Positions 17,251-27,377 of a stretch of DNA of 64,000 nt are shown here, piece by piece (the first letter of the stretch is position 1; each line of letters starts with the position of its first letter). Location: assembly GCA_027449685.1 (NCBI GenBank), contig DAIDLC010000004.1, forward strand, positions 1 through 64,000. The letters are read 5' to 3'. Both the position numbers and the translations under genes were made by a program. This DNA is from Ferrovaceae bacterium. GTDB taxonomy: Bacteria; Pseudomonadota; Gammaproteobacteria; Burkholderiales; Ferrovaceae. The notes beneath the pieces were generated by a model. The model searched no databases, was not told where the DNA came from, and saw nothing but the letters and a program-made list of their open reading frames with translations.

Positions 17251-17916
17251 TCAAGCCAGGTGATAGCGATTGGCAAAGAGAATCAACGCGGCTTTCCCCC
17301 GCAGTTGTAATTTGCGGTAGATGATACACAGATGATTGCGGATCGTACTCTCGCTGATATTCATCAAGGCGCCCAGGGTAAAGGCCTTTGCTTCGGGATG
17401 TTTGACCAGCATGGTGATGAGGTGACGTTCTTTCTTGGTGAGCTGCCCGATACGCGTTTCCTCGGGCGAGGCACGCAACCCAAAAATCCCTCCGATGGCT
17501 TTGCTCACCATGCGCTCCGATAGCTCCTGGGGAAGCCACATGTGTGCTGCAGCCACCTGCTGAATGGCCGTGAGCAGGACGTCTTCTGGCTCGCCCATGT
17601 GGACCACACCGCGGGCGCCAAAACGGACCATGGTTTCCAGTTCAAACAGATTGCGCGAGGGGCTCATGACGAGCAGCCCGATCTGTTGAGCGTTCAGGCG
17701 TGCAGGTAAATCTGCGGACCTGGCTCGGATTTCTTCATCGGCAATGACCAGGCAGGGTTTGCGGCGCTGGATTTCCGTCATCAGATGGGTGTCGGGAGGG
17801 TGACTGCCAACCCACTCCATGGGGCGGGTGGAAGACTCCAGAAGGCGTTTCAAGCCCAGGATGAAAATTTGGTTTTGAGTAGCGGCAAAGACGCGAATAG
17901 GTTTGGAAAAGTCCAT
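17251..17916 (-). CDS. LuxR-family transcriptional regulator with degenerate receiver
   Basis: The 221-residue protein has a response-regulator-like N-domain (about residues 8-125) and a C-terminal LuxR helix-turn-helix (LTKKERHLITMLVKHPEAKA ... ISESTIRNHLCIIYRKL). A candidate acceptor Asp is present in LVIADEEI. The acidic pair near the N-terminus and the conserved Lys after strand 5 are not evident, so phosphorylation is doubtful. No sensor kinase is adjacent. Its place beside the Tad operon suggests it controls pilus genes, which is inference. Confidence 0.82.
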   Translation of the reverse strand: MDFSKPIRVFAATQNQIFILGLKRLLESSTRPMEWVGSHPPDTHLMTEIQRRKPCLVIADEEIRARSADLPARLNAQQIGLLVMSPSRNLFELETMVRFGARGVVHMGEPEDVLLTAIQQVAAAHMWLPQELSERMVSKAIGGIFGLRASPEETRIGQLTKKERHLITMLVKHPEAKAFTLGALMNISESTIRNHLCIIYRKLQLRGKAALILFANRYHLA

Positions 17917-18470
17917 GAGTTTTCTCGATGAAAGTGCGTTTCGAAGATTGACAATTAGGTATCGAAGGCAGTGATTTCTTGCTGTGAGTTTTCGACGCAG
18001 GGCGATGATACAAACAGTGAGGTTACGGGAATGAAACTAATTGTTGCGATTGTAACTTTCGAATAACATTTCCAGTAAACAGTGGCCCGGTCGGTATCGA
18101 TCGCCATGTTTTTCTTACAAGCAAAATAGAATAATTAGGGTAATCGATGTGCCCAGCAGAATGAAGCAGCCAGGTAATCGATGTGCCCAGCAGAATGGAA
18201 TTGCCAGGTAATCGCCGTGCGAGGCATGGATGCCGCGAAAACCGAGCGCTCTTGGGCCTGGGGCTACTACTCAAGAATCCTTTGGGATTGACGATATGAT
18301 CTTTGATGAAAGCATGGTACTTTACTGGTTTGTAAGATGATGATCTCTATATCCTGTGCAAAGGATGAATAGCATGACGTATCAATCAGCCATACCTTCA
18401 ACCAACCTGCAGATAACCAACCTGCAGACTTTGCATGGCTCCGTGGGGTTGGCCGCTTGGGATTTGCCAC
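17917..18470. other. 554-bp intergenic region, AT-richer than its surroundings
   Basis: This gap separates the divergent luxR-type gene and the first chemoreceptor gene and should hold promoters for both. I see a 34-bp repeat array at 18139-18221 and a short AACCTGCAGA duplication near 18404-18428, but no convincing gene. Promoter boxes could not be assigned with confidence. Confidence 0.5.
18139..18221. repeat. 34-bp tandem repeat, 2.4 units
   Basis: Units start at 18139, 18173 and 18207 with GGTAATCG. The first two share GGTAATCGATGTGCCCAGCA and the third breaks off after 15 bases. The array lies in the divergent promoter region, so the units could be regulator-binding sites or a plain replication-slippage duplication. 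Confidence 0.8.
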
Positions 18471-19661
18471 ATGAATAAACTGCTCGCACTCTGTTTGACA
18501 GCCGTTCTTTTGCAGGGACTTGGATATGTGCTGGGCTTGGAGACCTCCTCACTGACCGTCCCTCTGGTGAATGCAGCGCTGACCGTGGGTCTGTTGGTTT
18601 TGGCCTATTGGATATTTAGAACGAAGGCCAATCCCGATGCGGAAAAATTTTCTTCTGCGCAAAGGCGGGAGCTGGATTCTGCTTGCGCCGAGGTCGTGGC
18701 TGGTGCCAGCTTGCCCTTCTCAAAACAGTTTGATACAGCCAGCGAGGATTTGCGGCAGGTGGACACTTTGTTGTCCGATGCCATTCAAAAACTGTTGGCC
18801 AGTTTTGATGGCATGCATGGGTTGATCCGCGAGCAAACCGACGCGGCCCATGAGGTGGTGCTGCAAAACGAGGGAGTGGAAGACAAAGAGATCGTTGCCG
18901 ATTATCTGGGTGAAACCTCGAAATATATCAAAGGGCTGGTGGAGAGCATCGTTGAAAACAGCAAGGTGGGAATCGTTCTGTCTGAAAAGATGGACGTGGT
19001 GAGCGAACAGGTCAATCAGATCCTGAGCATTCTGGGTGAAATCGACGCCATTTCCAAGCAAACCAATCTACTTTCACTGAATGCAGCCATCGAGGCGGCC
19101 CGCGCAGGCGAGTTTGGCCGGGGTTTTGCCGTGGTGGCCGATGAGGTGCGTAAACTCTCCTCCCGGGCCGAGCACTTCAGTAGCCAGATTCGCAAGGACA
19201 TCGATCAGGTCTATCAGGCGGTGAAGGATGCAGAAGGGGCCATCAACAAGATGTCTTCCATGGACATGGCCTTTGCGCTGGAGGCTAAAGACAAGTTGGA
19301 TAGTACCCTGATGCATATTCATGGAAGCAGCCGTGTGATGACCAATATCATTGTGAAGCAAAGCGAAATTTCCTCGCGGGTTCAAGGGGTGGTCAATACG
19401 GCTGTGACTTCCCTGCAGTTTCAGGATATGGTGGGCCAGTTGTTGCAGCATGCCACCAAAAAATTGGCAGCCATGCACCAGGCTTGGCTGCGCATGGGTG
19501 AATTTGCTGAAGGTGAAAGAAGAGGAACGCGTTTCTCCCACGCCGAAGTCGAACAAATCCGCATGGAAATGGAGCAGCTCTTTGTTAACGGGGATCAGGT
19601 CAGCGAAAAAAAACCGGTGCGTCAGGGTAGCATGACCACTGGAGATGTGGAGTTGTTCTAA
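18471..19661 (+). CDS. Methyl-accepting chemotaxis protein without periplasmic sensor domain
   Basis: The 396-residue protein has two closely spaced hydrophobic segments (about 5-23 and 31-50), so almost nothing is exposed to the periplasm. A cytoplasmic signalling domain follows with the hairpin tip [20 protein letters not shown] and [17 protein letters not shown]-terminal helical region follows. It should feed the CheA/CheW complex encoded next door and may sense an internal or membrane signal. It ends TTGDVELF, the same terminal hexapeptide as the CheD of this cluster. The ATG at 18471 precedes the first span; an in-frame ATG 36 bases upstream is also possible. Confidence 0.88.
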   Translation: MNKLLALCLTAVLLQGLGYVLGLETSSLTVPLVNAALTVGLLVLAYWIFRTKANPDAEKFSSAQRRELDSACAEVVAGASLPFSKQFDTASEDLRQVDTLLSDAIQKLLASFDGMHGLIREQTDAAHEVVLQNEGVEDKEIVADYLGETSKYIKGLVESIVENSKVGIVLSEKMDVVSEQVNQILSILGEIDAISKQTNLLSLNAAIEAARAGEFGRGFAVVADEVRKLSSRAEHFSSQIRKDIDQVYQAVKDAEGAINKMSSMDMAFALEAKDKLDSTLMHIHGSSRVMTNIIVKQSEISSRVQGVVNTAVTSLQFQDMVGQLLQHATKKLAAMHQAWLRMGEFAEGERRGTRFSHAEVEQIRMEMEQLFVNGDQVSEKKPVRQGSMTTGDVELF

Positions 19662-20001
19662 ACTCCTGCGCAGAGGATTGCTTTATCCTTGCCACACCCG
19701 GCGTGCACCCCCTGGTATACACTTTTCCCGAACATCCACTTGGGGTGGCGTGGATCCGCTCCAAGAGGCCGGTTGGCATTCTGGCATCATGATCGTTACA
19801 GCCTCCTGTCGATGCCCAAACATCGTTCCTGTTTGCTCTGTACAACCCCTACAGAGTGGAAAAGGTCTCCTCAAAGATTGTTGTCTGCCCTATTCCTTGG
19901 TAGATTGTTACTTTATGTGAAGAACCCGCACCGGTGAGTGAGCTTGTCAGGTGTGGTGTCATCTGGAAGCCGCATTCGTATTTCATTGAGGGAGGTTTAG
20001 C
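19662..20001 (+). other. 340-bp intergenic region before cheY
   Basis: No gene is recognisable here. A candidate sigma-70 promoter is TTGTTG (19878-19883), a 17-bp spacer and TAGATT (19901-19906), about 95 bp upstream of the cheY GTG. It is weak, and no flagellar sigma-28 match was found. Confidence 0.35.
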
Positions 20002-20367
20002 GTGGCCAAGTCGATTTTGACGGTGGACGATTCAGGGTCAATTCGCCAGATGGTGTCTTTTACGCTCAAGGGAGCGGGGTATGAAGTCATCGAGGCGGCG
20101 GATGGGCAGGAGGGGCTGGACAAAGCGCGTCAAAAGAGTGTTGATCTGGTATTGACGGATCAAAACATGCCGCGCATGGATGGTTTGACGTTGATCAAAA
20201 CCCTGCGCACGTTGCCCTCTTATCGCACCACGCCCATTCTCATGTTGACCACCGAATCTGGTGATGCCATGAAAATGCAGGGGCGGGCCGCAGGTGCCAC
20301 GGGGTGGCTGGTCAAACCCTTTGATCCGCAAAAACTGCTGGAAGTCGTCAAAAAATGCCTTGGCTGA
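20002..20367 (+). CDS. cheY: Chemotaxis response regulator CheY
   Basis: This single-domain receiver of 121 residues has the acidic pair D9/D10, phospho-acceptor D53 in LTDQNMPRMDG, switch Thr in MLTTES and Lys105 in VKPFD. CheA phosphorylates it, and it then acts on the flagellar switch or another output. The start is GTG preceded by GAGGGAGG. It begins the main chemosensory operon, 14 bp before cheA. Confidence 0.95.
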   Translation: MAKSILTVDDSGSIRQMVSFTLKGAGYEVIEAADGQEGLDKARQKSVDLVLTDQNMPRMDGLTLIKTLRTLPSYRTTPILMLTTESGDAMKMQGRAAGATGWLVKPFDPQKLLEVVKKCLG

Positions 20368-20381
20368 CTTGAGGTAAACCC

Positions 20382-22319
20382 GTGACCATCGATTTGAGCC
20401 AGTTTTATCAGGTGTTCTTTGAGGAAGCGGACGAACTGTTGTCCACCATGGAACGTCTGCTGCTGGATCTGGATGTGGCTAATCCCACGTCAGATGATCT
20501 GGATGCCATTTTTCGCGCCGCACATTCCATCAAGGGGGGGGCTGGAACCTTTGGGTTTACCGACATGATCGAGGTAACCCACGTGCTGGAAAACCTGCTG
20601 GATCGCTTGCGTAAAAAGGAAATGCCGGTGACCGATACCATGGTGAGCGCATTTCTGGAGGCGGGCGATGTCATCCGGATGCAACTGGATGGGCACCGGA
20701 TCGGGGCCGAGGTTCGGCAGGAGGAGGTGACACGGATCTGTGTGCGTTTGACTGAACTGACGCACGCGGGAGCGGTTTCCTCGCAACCCACGACTGCAGC
20801 AGCACCCGATCCCGGGTACGGACTTTTTGAGGATCTGGCCAGCGATCCTGGCTACGGGTTCTTTGCGGATGAGGTTGCGGCGGAGGCTGGGCCACTTGAC
20901 ACACCGGTGGTGCAGGATAAGGGAGATCTGGCCAGCGATCCCGGCTACGGGTTCTTTGCGGATGAGGTTGCGGCGGAGGCTGGGCAACTTGGCACACCGG
21001 TGGTGCAGGATCGAGTTCCACCCACAGAACCGGTGCGTCAGACGGCCGAACCAGCTGCGCAGTCTGCGCCACCAAGTGCCACTTCAGAATCCGGCAAGGT
21101 GCGGCGAGCACAAGAGGGCGTTTCGGGTGCAGCCGAAACCTCGATTCGCGTGAGTGTGGAAAAGGTAGACCAGCTCATCAATCTGGTGGGCGAGTTGGTC
21201 ATTACCCAAGCGATGTTGACCCAATCGGCGCACTGCTTGGGCGAAAACGTTTTTGAGGCGATGCAGGGAAGCCTGCATCAGCTGGAACGAAATTCCCGGG
21301 ACCTGCAGGAAGTCATCATGTCGGTGCGGATGCTCCCCATGTCTTTCGTGTTCAGTCGTTTTCCCAGAATGGTGAGAGACCTGGCGGCAAAGCTGGGTAA
21401 ACAGGTGGAATTGAAAATTCTGGGAGAAGGCACGGAACTGGATAAGGGCGTCATCGAAAAGATCATCGATCCGCTGACCCATCTGATCCGCAACAGTCTG
21501 GATCATGGCATCGAATCCCAGGACAAGCGCGAACGCGCTGGCAAGGCGCTCAAGGGGACCGTCACGCTCAACGCCTTTCATCAGGGAGGCAACATCGTGG
21601 TGGAAGTGTCCGATGATGGTGCCGGGCTCGATCGTACCAGGATACTCGCCAAGGCCCGAGAAAAAGGCTTGGACGTGCGCGAGGAGATGACGGATCAGGA
21701 CGTCTGGGCGCTGATCTTTGAAGCCGGATTTTCTACCGCCGAGGCCATCACCGACGTGTCTGGCCGTGGGGTGGGGATGGATGTGGTCAAGCGAAATATT
21801 TCCGCCCTGGGGGGACGCATCGAGATTCACTCCCTAGCGGGTCTGGGGTCGCGCTTTTCCATTCGACTGCCACTGACCATGGCGATACTGGATGGATTGT
21901 CCGTGGGCGTCGGCCAGCAAATCTACATCATTCCCCTCAGCTATATCGTCGAGTCCATGCAACTGACGGCACAGGACCAACGCTCCATTAGTCGCGATGG
22001 TCACATGATTCATGTGCGTGGCGAGTACGTGCCTCTGGTCCCTTTACGGGCTTTATTCCCGCTGTCTGGCGAGGATTCGGTCGATTCCGAACAGCCCATC
22101 GTGGTGATCATCGAGGCCGAAAATCGTAAAATCGCCTTGCAAGTGGATGAGTTGCTCGGCCAGCATCAGGTGGTGATCAAAAGTCTGGAGTCCAATTTCA
22201 GAAAACTGGCGGGAGTGTCGGGTGCCACCATCATGGGCGATGGCCGTGTCGCCTTGATTCTGGATGTAATTGCCCTGATGCAGGCTCCGGGCCAAAAAAA
22301 TCAGTTGTCCTTGGTATAG
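20382..22319 (+). CDS. cheA: Chemotaxis histidine kinase CheA
   Basis: The 645-residue kinase has an HPt domain with phospho-His48 (AAHSIKGGAGTFGF), a long linker (about 110-250), and a dimerisation domain from about 253 (RVSVEKVDQLINLVGELV). The HATPase domain has N box NSLDHGIES near 370, DDGAGLDR near 410 and GRGVGMDVVKRN near 460. A C-terminal CheW-like domain follows. A recognisable P2 CheY-binding domain is missing. The linker instead holds three DPGYG(F/L)F motifs, two of them in a perfect 31-residue tandem duplication. The kinase is cytoplasmic, bound to receptor arrays, and phosphorylates CheY and CheB. The start is GTG at 20382. Confidence 0.96.
   Translation: MTIDLSQFYQVFFEEADELLSTMERLLLDLDVANPTSDDLDAIFRAAHSIKGGAGTFGFTDMIEVTHVLENLLDRLRKKEMPVTDTMVSAFLEAGDVIRMQLDGHRIGAEVRQEEVTRICVRLTELTHAGAVSSQPTTAAAPDPGYGLFEDLASDPGYGFFADEVAAEAGPLDTPVVQDKGDLASDPGYGFFADEVAAEAGQLGTPVVQDRVPPTEPVRQTAEPAAQSAPPSATSESGKVRRAQEGVSGAAETSIRVSVEKVDQLINLVGELVITQAMLTQSAHCLGENVFEAMQGSLHQLERNSRDLQEVIMSVRMLPMSFVFSRFPRMVRDLAAKLGKQVELKILGEGTELDKGVIEKIIDPLTHLIRNSLDHGIESQDKRERAGKALKGTVTLNAFHQGGNIVVEVSDDGAGLDRTRILAKAREKGLDVREEMTDQDVWALIFEAGFSTAEAITDVSGRGVGMDVVKRNISALGGRIEIHSLAGLGSRFSIRLPLTMAILDGLSVGVGQQIYIIPLSYIVESMQLTAQDQRSISRDGHMIHVRGEYVPLVPLRALFPLSGEDSVDSEQPIVVIIEAENRKIALQVDELLGQHQVVIKSLESNFRKLAGVSGATIMGDGRVALILDVIALMQAPGQKNQLSLV
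20832..21010 (+). repeat. 93-bp in-frame tandem duplication inside cheA
   Basis: Units start at 20832 and 20925 with GATCTGGCCAGCGATCC and code for DLASDPGYGFFADEVAAEAG plus TPVVQD, residues about 151-181 and 182-210. The two copies are almost identical at DNA level, so the duplication is recent. A degenerate third motif, DPGYGLFE, lies just before it. Confidence 0.92.
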
Positions 22320-22351
22320 AGCGACAGCTCACCTCATAAGGGTAAAAGCGA

Positions 22352-22873
22352 ATGACAGGCGAAGAAAGTTCGAAATTGATTGCGGGAATGCCTTTACTGA
22401 CCAATAACGAATTCCTGGTCTTTACACTGGGGACGGAAGAGTATGGTATCGATATTTTAAAAGTCCAGGAAATTCGGGGTTACGATGCTGTGACCCGCAT
22501 TGCCAATCTGCCCGAGTTCATCAAGGGCGTGGTGAATCTGCGGGGGATCATCGTGCCCATCGTGGATCTGCGTATCAAACTGAACCTGGGCACCCCCACC
22601 TACGATCAATTTACCGTGGTCATCATCTTGAACCTGTCGGGGCGCCTGGTGGGCATCGTGGTGGATGGGGTGTCCGACGTGCTGCAACTGCAGCCCGAAC
22701 AGATGCGCCCAGCGCCGGATATCTCTGCGTCGCTGGATACGCGCTACATCGTGGGGTTAGGCACGGTGGATGCCCGCATGCTGATTCTGGTGGATATTGC
22801 CAGGCTCATGAACAGCGAGGAAATGGCCTTGATGGAGCAGGCTTCGGGGCCTGGCTTCCCGCAGCCCGCGTAG
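22352..22873 (+). CDS. cheW: Chemotaxis coupling protein CheW
   Basis: The 173-residue CheW-fold protein has [20 protein letters not shown], the core [23 protein letters not shown] (the receptor/CheA contact region), and [11 protein letters not shown]. It bridges chemoreceptors and CheA. It sits between cheA and a large receptor gene in the same direction with short gaps, so it is part of one operon. Confidence 0.95.
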   Translation: MTGEESSKLIAGMPLLTNNEFLVFTLGTEEYGIDILKVQEIRGYDAVTRIANLPEFIKGVVNLRGIIVPIVDLRIKLNLGTPTYDQFTVVIILNLSGRLVGIVVDGVSDVLQLQPEQMRPAPDISASLDTRYIVGLGTVDARMLILVDIARLMNSEEMALMEQASGPGFPQPA

Positions 22874-22978
22874 CAATGTTTTAACGGAATGTACCCACCA
22901 ATCATTTGAAGGAATCAATGCGTCGTGAGAAGGATGACGATTCTCATGGCCTATAAACCAGCTTGAAGGGAGAACTGG

Positions 22979-25876
22979 ATGCGCACGAATCTGCCGGTCA
23001 CAAACGTGGAATTTGAACTTCGGGAAGAGATGTCTATCGTTTCCAAGACGGATCTGAAAGGCGTCATCACCTATGTCAACGATGATTTCATCGAGGCTGC
23101 CGGGTATACGGAAGAAGAACTGATGGGGCAACCCCATAATCTGATTCGCCACCCCGACATGCCGCCCGAAGCCTTTGCCGATATGTGGCGGACCCTCAAA
23201 AAAAATCTTCCCTGGACGGGCGTCGTCAAAAACCGTCGCAAGGATGGTGGGTATTACTGGGTGGTGGCCAATGTGGCCCCCCTGATGGAGGGGGGTACTT
23301 GCGTGGGGTATCTCTCGGTGCGCAGCAAGCCCTCGCGTATGGTCATCGAGGCCCACGAGCGAGTCTATCGTTCCTTTCGGGAGGGGACGCAGGGCAACTT
23401 GCGCATTCTGGAAGGGCAAGCGGTCAAGGCCGGATGGTTGGCGGGGCTCAAGGCCCGGTTTGACAAGTTCAATGAAGTGCATCGGGTGCTTTTGGCTTTT
23501 GCCGTGTTGTTAGTGGCTTTGGGGGCCAACGCCATTACCGCTTACTGGATTAGCCAGGATATGGAAACCAGTCTGGATGACATTGCCAACCGGCGCGTGA
23601 TCCTCATCAGCGATCTGACCGAGTTGAAATACATCATGTCGGAAAATCGTAGTCAGGTTCTGCTGGCCCTGCAGCATGATCCGGCTCTGAAAGTATCTAC
23701 CCTGCATGATCATGCGGTTACCTTGCATACTGACAAGATCCAGGAGCTCAAAGAAATGGCTGATGCCCTCATGCTCGGCCTGACTGCCAATGTGCGCTCC
23801 GTGGAGGGGCAGGGCTTTCTGAATGAACTGAAAGCGAGCCGGGAGGCCTATGTGAATGAGGGCACCCTGCCCGCGCGCGAAAAGCTGCTGGCGGGCGACT
23901 ATGCGGGCGCAGAGCAGATCTTGCTGACTCGCATCAATCCCCTGCGGGAAAAGGTTTTCAAGGTGGCGGATGCCATGAGTGAGCATGAGACGAGCGGGAT
24001 TCGGGGCGCCTATGTCCTGGAGCATGACAAGGTCGTCAAGTCCCGTTTGTTGCAAACGATTCAGACCGCCATTCTCACTCTGGCTTCCCTATTGGTGTTG
24101 TGGCTGGTTCTGCGGCATTTGACGGCTTCCCTGACCAAAGCAGGAGACGCCCTGAAACGGATTTCGCAAGGTCATTATGCCGATGTGATCAAGGTGGGGC
24201 GTCAGGATTTGATAGGAAAAATGATGTATGCCCTGAAAGCCATGCAGATCCGCATGGGCTTTGAAGTGAACGACAGTCGTCGGGTAGCGGCCGCGGCCCT
24301 GCGGGTTTCCATCGGCCTGGACAATGTGAGCACCAACGTGATGATTGCCGACCGGCAACGCCACATCATTTTCATGAACAAAGCCATCCAGCGCATGTTC
24401 CGGGAAGCGGAGCAGGATATTCGCAAAACCTTTCCCAACTTCCGGGCAGACCAGTTGCTGGGCACCAACATCGACGAATTTCACAAAAACCCTCGTCATC
24501 AGTCACACATGCTGGAACAGTTACAAAGCGCCCATCGTGCCATGATCGTCATGGGGGGGCGAACCTTTGCCCTGACCGTGAACCCGGTCATCAATGAACG
24601 GGGCGAAAAACTGGGTTACGCCGTGGAATGGATCGATCGTACCTCAGAAATCGCTGTAGAACAGGAAATTGGCACTATCGTGGCGGCTGCAGTGGAAGGG
24701 GATTTCGGGCAACGGATCTCGACGCAAGGCAAACAGGGGTTTTTCCTGCAAATTGCTGAAGGGGTCAACGGACTCATCGAAAAGACCTCGGTCAGCCTGG
24801 AAGATGTAGCGCGCCTGCTCTCTGCCCTGGCCAAGGGGGACCTGACCCAGTCCATCGAGGCGGATTATGGGGGTGTGTTTGGCAAGATGAAGGACGACAC
24901 CAATACTACGGTGGCCCAGTTGACAGACATCATCCAGCGCATCAAGGAATCGGCGGATCTCATCAGTACCGCCTGTAAGGAAGTGGCTTCGGGCAGCACG
25001 GACTTGTCCCAACGTACCGAAGAACAGGCCTCCAGCCTGGAAGAAACGGCGGCCAGCATGGAGCAACTCACTTCCACCGTCAAACAGAATGCAGAAAATG
25101 CCAAACAAGCCAACCAACTGGCCAAGGGGGCTCACGATGTGGCCACGCAGGGCGCCCATGTGGTTGCGCAAGTGGTGAGCACCATGGGGGCTATTGGGGA
25201 TAGCTCCAAAAAGGTGGTGGACATCATTGGCGTGATCGATGGGATTGCCTTTCAGACCAACATTCTGGCCTTGAATGCCGCCGTGGAAGCCGCACGGGCT
25301 GGCGAGCAGGGTCGCGGCTTTGCCGTCGTGGCCAGTGAAGTGCGCAATCTGGCGCAGCGCAGTGCGGCCGCAGCCAAGGAAATCAAGGCATTGATTGGTG
25401 ATTCTGTGGGCAAGGTGGATCAAGGCACCGAACTGGTGGAAAACGCAGGAAAAACCATGGAGGAGGTCATGACGGCGGTGACGCGGGTGACGGACATCAT
25501 GGGGGAAATTGCCGCCGCCTCCAACGAACAAAGCCGCGGTATCGAACAGGTCAACCAGGCCATCACCCAGATGGACGATACGACGCAGCAAAATGCGGCG
25601 CTGGTGGAGCAGGCTGCGGCCTCGGCCGAATCCCTGGAAGAGCAGGCGGTGCAACTGATGGCGCTCATGGGTACCTTCAAATTGGGCCAGCAGGAGCAAA
25701 GTCTTACCCCGCGCAGCGCTCCTGCGGCGCTGCAATCCCGCAGCCATACCAAGCCCCGTTCGGATTCTGCCGCGCGCCCAGCCGTTTCCCGCACGCTGGG
25801 GGGGCGGCCAGAGCGTAAAGTGCAGCTTCCGCCCAAAATGGACGATTCCGAGGACGGGGACTGGCAAGAGTTTTAG
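22979..25876 (+). CDS. PAS-containing methyl-accepting chemotaxis protein (Aer-like N-terminus)
   Basis: The 965-residue receptor starts with an Aer-type PAS domain (about 10-120; [36 protein letters not shown]). A membrane span (about 172-194), a four-helix periplasmic domain (about 195-355), a second span (about 362-384), a HAMP-like region and a second PAS-like domain (about 430-555) follow. The signalling domain has its tip [20 protein letters not shown] near residue 758. It ends with DWQEF, a five-residue tether of the xWxxF type that recruits CheR or CheB in other bacteria. A cytoplasmic redox or energy sense by the first PAS is likely. GAAGGGAGA precedes the ATG. Confidence 0.92.
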   Translation: MRTNLPVTNVEFELREEMSIVSKTDLKGVITYVNDDFIEAAGYTEEELMGQPHNLIRHPDMPPEAFADMWRTLKKNLPWTGVVKNRRKDGGYYWVVANVAPLMEGGTCVGYLSVRSKPSRMVIEAHERVYRSFREGTQGNLRILEGQAVKAGWLAGLKARFDKFNEVHRVLLAFAVLLVALGANAITAYWISQDMETSLDDIANRRVILISDLTELKYIMSENRSQVLLALQHDPALKVSTLHDHAVTLHTDKIQELKEMADALMLGLTANVRSVEGQGFLNELKASREAYVNEGTLPAREKLLAGDYAGAEQILLTRINPLREKVFKVADAMSEHETSGIRGAYVLEHDKVVKSRLLQTIQTAILTLASLLVLWLVLRHLTASLTKAGDALKRISQGHYADVIKVGRQDLIGKMMYALKAMQIRMGFEVNDSRRVAAAALRVSIGLDNVSTNVMIADRQRHIIFMNKAIQRMFREAEQDIRKTFPNFRADQLLGTNIDEFHKNPRHQSHMLEQLQSAHRAMIVMGGRTFALTVNPVINERGEKLGYAVEWIDRTSEIAVEQEIGTIVAAAVEGDFGQRISTQGKQGFFLQIAEGVNGLIEKTSVSLEDVARLLSALAKGDLTQSIEADYGGVFGKMKDDTNTTVAQLTDIIQRIKESADLISTACKEVASGSTDLSQRTEEQASSLEETAASMEQLTSTVKQNAENAKQANQLAKGAHDVATQGAHVVAQVVSTMGAIGDSSKKVVDIIGVIDGIAFQTNILALNAAVEAARAGEQGRGFAVVASEVRNLAQRSAAAAKEIKALIGDSVGKVDQGTELVENAGKTMEEVMTAVTRVTDIMGEIAAASNEQSRGIEQVNQAITQMDDTTQQNAALVEQAAASAESLEEQAVQLMALMGTFKLGQQEQSLTPRSAPAALQSRSHTKPRSDSAARPAVSRTLGGRPERKVQLPPKMDDSEDGDWQEF

Positions 25877-25881
25877 GATCC

Positions 25882-26748
25882 ATGAAAGTATTCGATAATC
25901 GCGAGTTTGACTTCTCGGTCAGGGATTTTGAGCGCATTCGCCAGCTGATTTATGACCACGCCGGCATTGCCTTGACCGATTCCAAACGGGAATTGGTCTA
26001 TAGCCGCTTGTCGCGGCGTTTGCGGGCCACTGGCATTGGTACCTTTGCCGAGTACCTGCGCTTGCTGGAAAGTAACAACGCGGCCGAGTGGGAGGCCTTC
26101 ACGAATTCCCTGACCACCAATCTCACGGCATTCTTCCGCGAAGGGCATCATTTTACTTTGCTGGCGCAACAATTGCAGACGCTAGGGACCGCGCGCCCCA
26201 TCGTCCTGTGGTGCTCGGCCAGCTCCACCGGGCAGGAGCCCTATTCCATGGCCATGACTGCCATCGATGCCTTTTCCAGTTTTTCGCCCCCGGTCACGAT
26301 CATTGCCTCGGACATCGACACCCAAGTACTCGAGACGGCCAAAAAGGGCGTTTATGCGCTGGATCAGGTGGAAAAACTGGAACCAGCCCTGGTGCGACGG
26401 TTTTTTTTGAAGGGGGCCAACCAGCAGTCGGGAATGGTCAGAATCCGCCCCGAAGTGCAACGCCTGGTGAGTTTTCGTCAGGTCAATCTGCTGGATGCCC
26501 GCTGGCCCATTCAGGGCGGGCTTGACGCGATCTTCTGTCGCAACGTGATGATCTACTTCGACAAGGACACGCAACTGAAAATTCTCAGAAACATGGCTCC
26601 CTTGCTGAACCACAAAGGGCTACTCTATGCCGGGCATTCGGAAAATTTTTATCATGCACGCGGGTACTTCAAGTTGCGGGGACGAACGGTGTACGAACTG
26701 GATCCGGCATTTTTGGCCCAGACGAAACATCCTCACCGAACGACTTGA
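25882..26748 (+). CDS. cheR: Chemoreceptor methyltransferase CheR
   Basis: The 288-residue SAM-dependent methyltransferase has an N-terminal helical domain (FERIRQLIYDHAGIALTDSK) and a C-terminal Rossmann fold. Conserved blocks are LTTNLTAFFREGHHF, WCSASSTGQEPYSMAM and DAIFCRNVMIYFD. It methylates receptor glutamates, and its beta-subdomain could bind the DWQEF tail of the receptor encoded immediately upstream. The ATG lies five bases after that receptor's stop. Confidence 0.95.
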   Translation: MKVFDNREFDFSVRDFERIRQLIYDHAGIALTDSKRELVYSRLSRRLRATGIGTFAEYLRLLESNNAAEWEAFTNSLTTNLTAFFREGHHFTLLAQQLQTLGTARPIVLWCSASSTGQEPYSMAMTAIDAFSSFSPPVTIIASDIDTQVLETAKKGVYALDQVEKLEPALVRRFFLKGANQQSGMVRIRPEVQRLVSFRQVNLLDARWPIQGGLDAIFCRNVMIYFDKDTQLKILRNMAPLLNHKGLLYAGHSENFYHARGYFKLRGRTVYELDPAFLAQTKHPHRTT

Positions 26749-26765
26749 ATCCCCGGAACGCCTTC

Positions 26766-27377
26766 ATGTCTGACCAACCTTTTGAAGAAATTCTTTCCCC
26801 CAATCGCTATTTCGATCGAAATTTCAATGTGGAGGCCGTCAAAATTCTTCCCGGAGAATATTACGTCACCACCCGCGAAATGGTCCTGGTGACGGTATTG
26901 GGATCTTGTGTGGCGGCCTGTATTCGGGACCGTTCGCTGGGTGTTGGCGGGATGAATCACTTCATGCTGCCCGACAGTAACAGTGACGCAGGCACTCCGG
27001 TGAGCATGGCCGGTCGTTATGGCACCTATGCCATGGAGCTGATGATCAACCGGCTGCTCAAGGCCGGTGCACGGCGCGGAAATCTGGAGGCCAAGGTGTT
27101 TGGAGGGGGCAATGTGTTGCGGGGTTTTACCGTGGCCAACGTGGGAGAGCGCAATGCCCAATTCGTGCTGGATTATCTGCAAACGGAACGTATCCCCGTG
27201 GTGGCTCAGGATCTGTTGGACATTTATCCGCGCAAGGTCTATTTTTTTGCCACCACCGGTCGAACCCTGGTCAAGCGCCTGCGCAGTGTGCATAACGATA
27301 CCATCGTGCAACGGGAACAAAAGTATATCGAGCGGATTCGCAGCACCGATGTGGCTGGAGATGTGGAGTTATTCTGA
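26766..27377 (+). CDS. cheD: Chemoreceptor glutamine deamidase CheD
   Basis: The 203-residue protein has the CheD catalytic Cys48 in [12 protein letters not shown] and His65 in GGMNHFMLP. It deamidates receptor glutamines to glutamates so that CheR and CheB can use them. The ATG at 26766 is chosen; a TTG at 26745 would add seven residues and overlap cheR. The protein ends AGDVELF, almost the same tail as the first receptor of this cluster. It overlaps cheB by one base. Confidence 0.94.
   Translation: MSDQPFEEILSPNRYFDRNFNVEAVKILPGEYYVTTREMVLVTVLGSCVAACIRDRSLGVGGMNHFMLPDSNSDAGTPVSMAGRYGTYAMELMINRLLKAGARRGNLEAKVFGGGNVLRGFTVANVGERNAQFVLDYLQTERIPVVAQDLLDIYPRKVYFFATTGRTLVKRLRSVHNDTIVQREQKYIERIRSTDVAGDVELF

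Noticed and set aside
18139-18221. Possible CRISPR array
   Set aside because: The period is constant but there are no spacers, only 2.4 units and no cas genes in the window.
19662-20001. c-di-GMP riboswitch or flagellar sigma-28 promoter before cheY
   Set aside because: No GEMM-like core and no TAAA-N15-GCCGATAA match could be found by eye.
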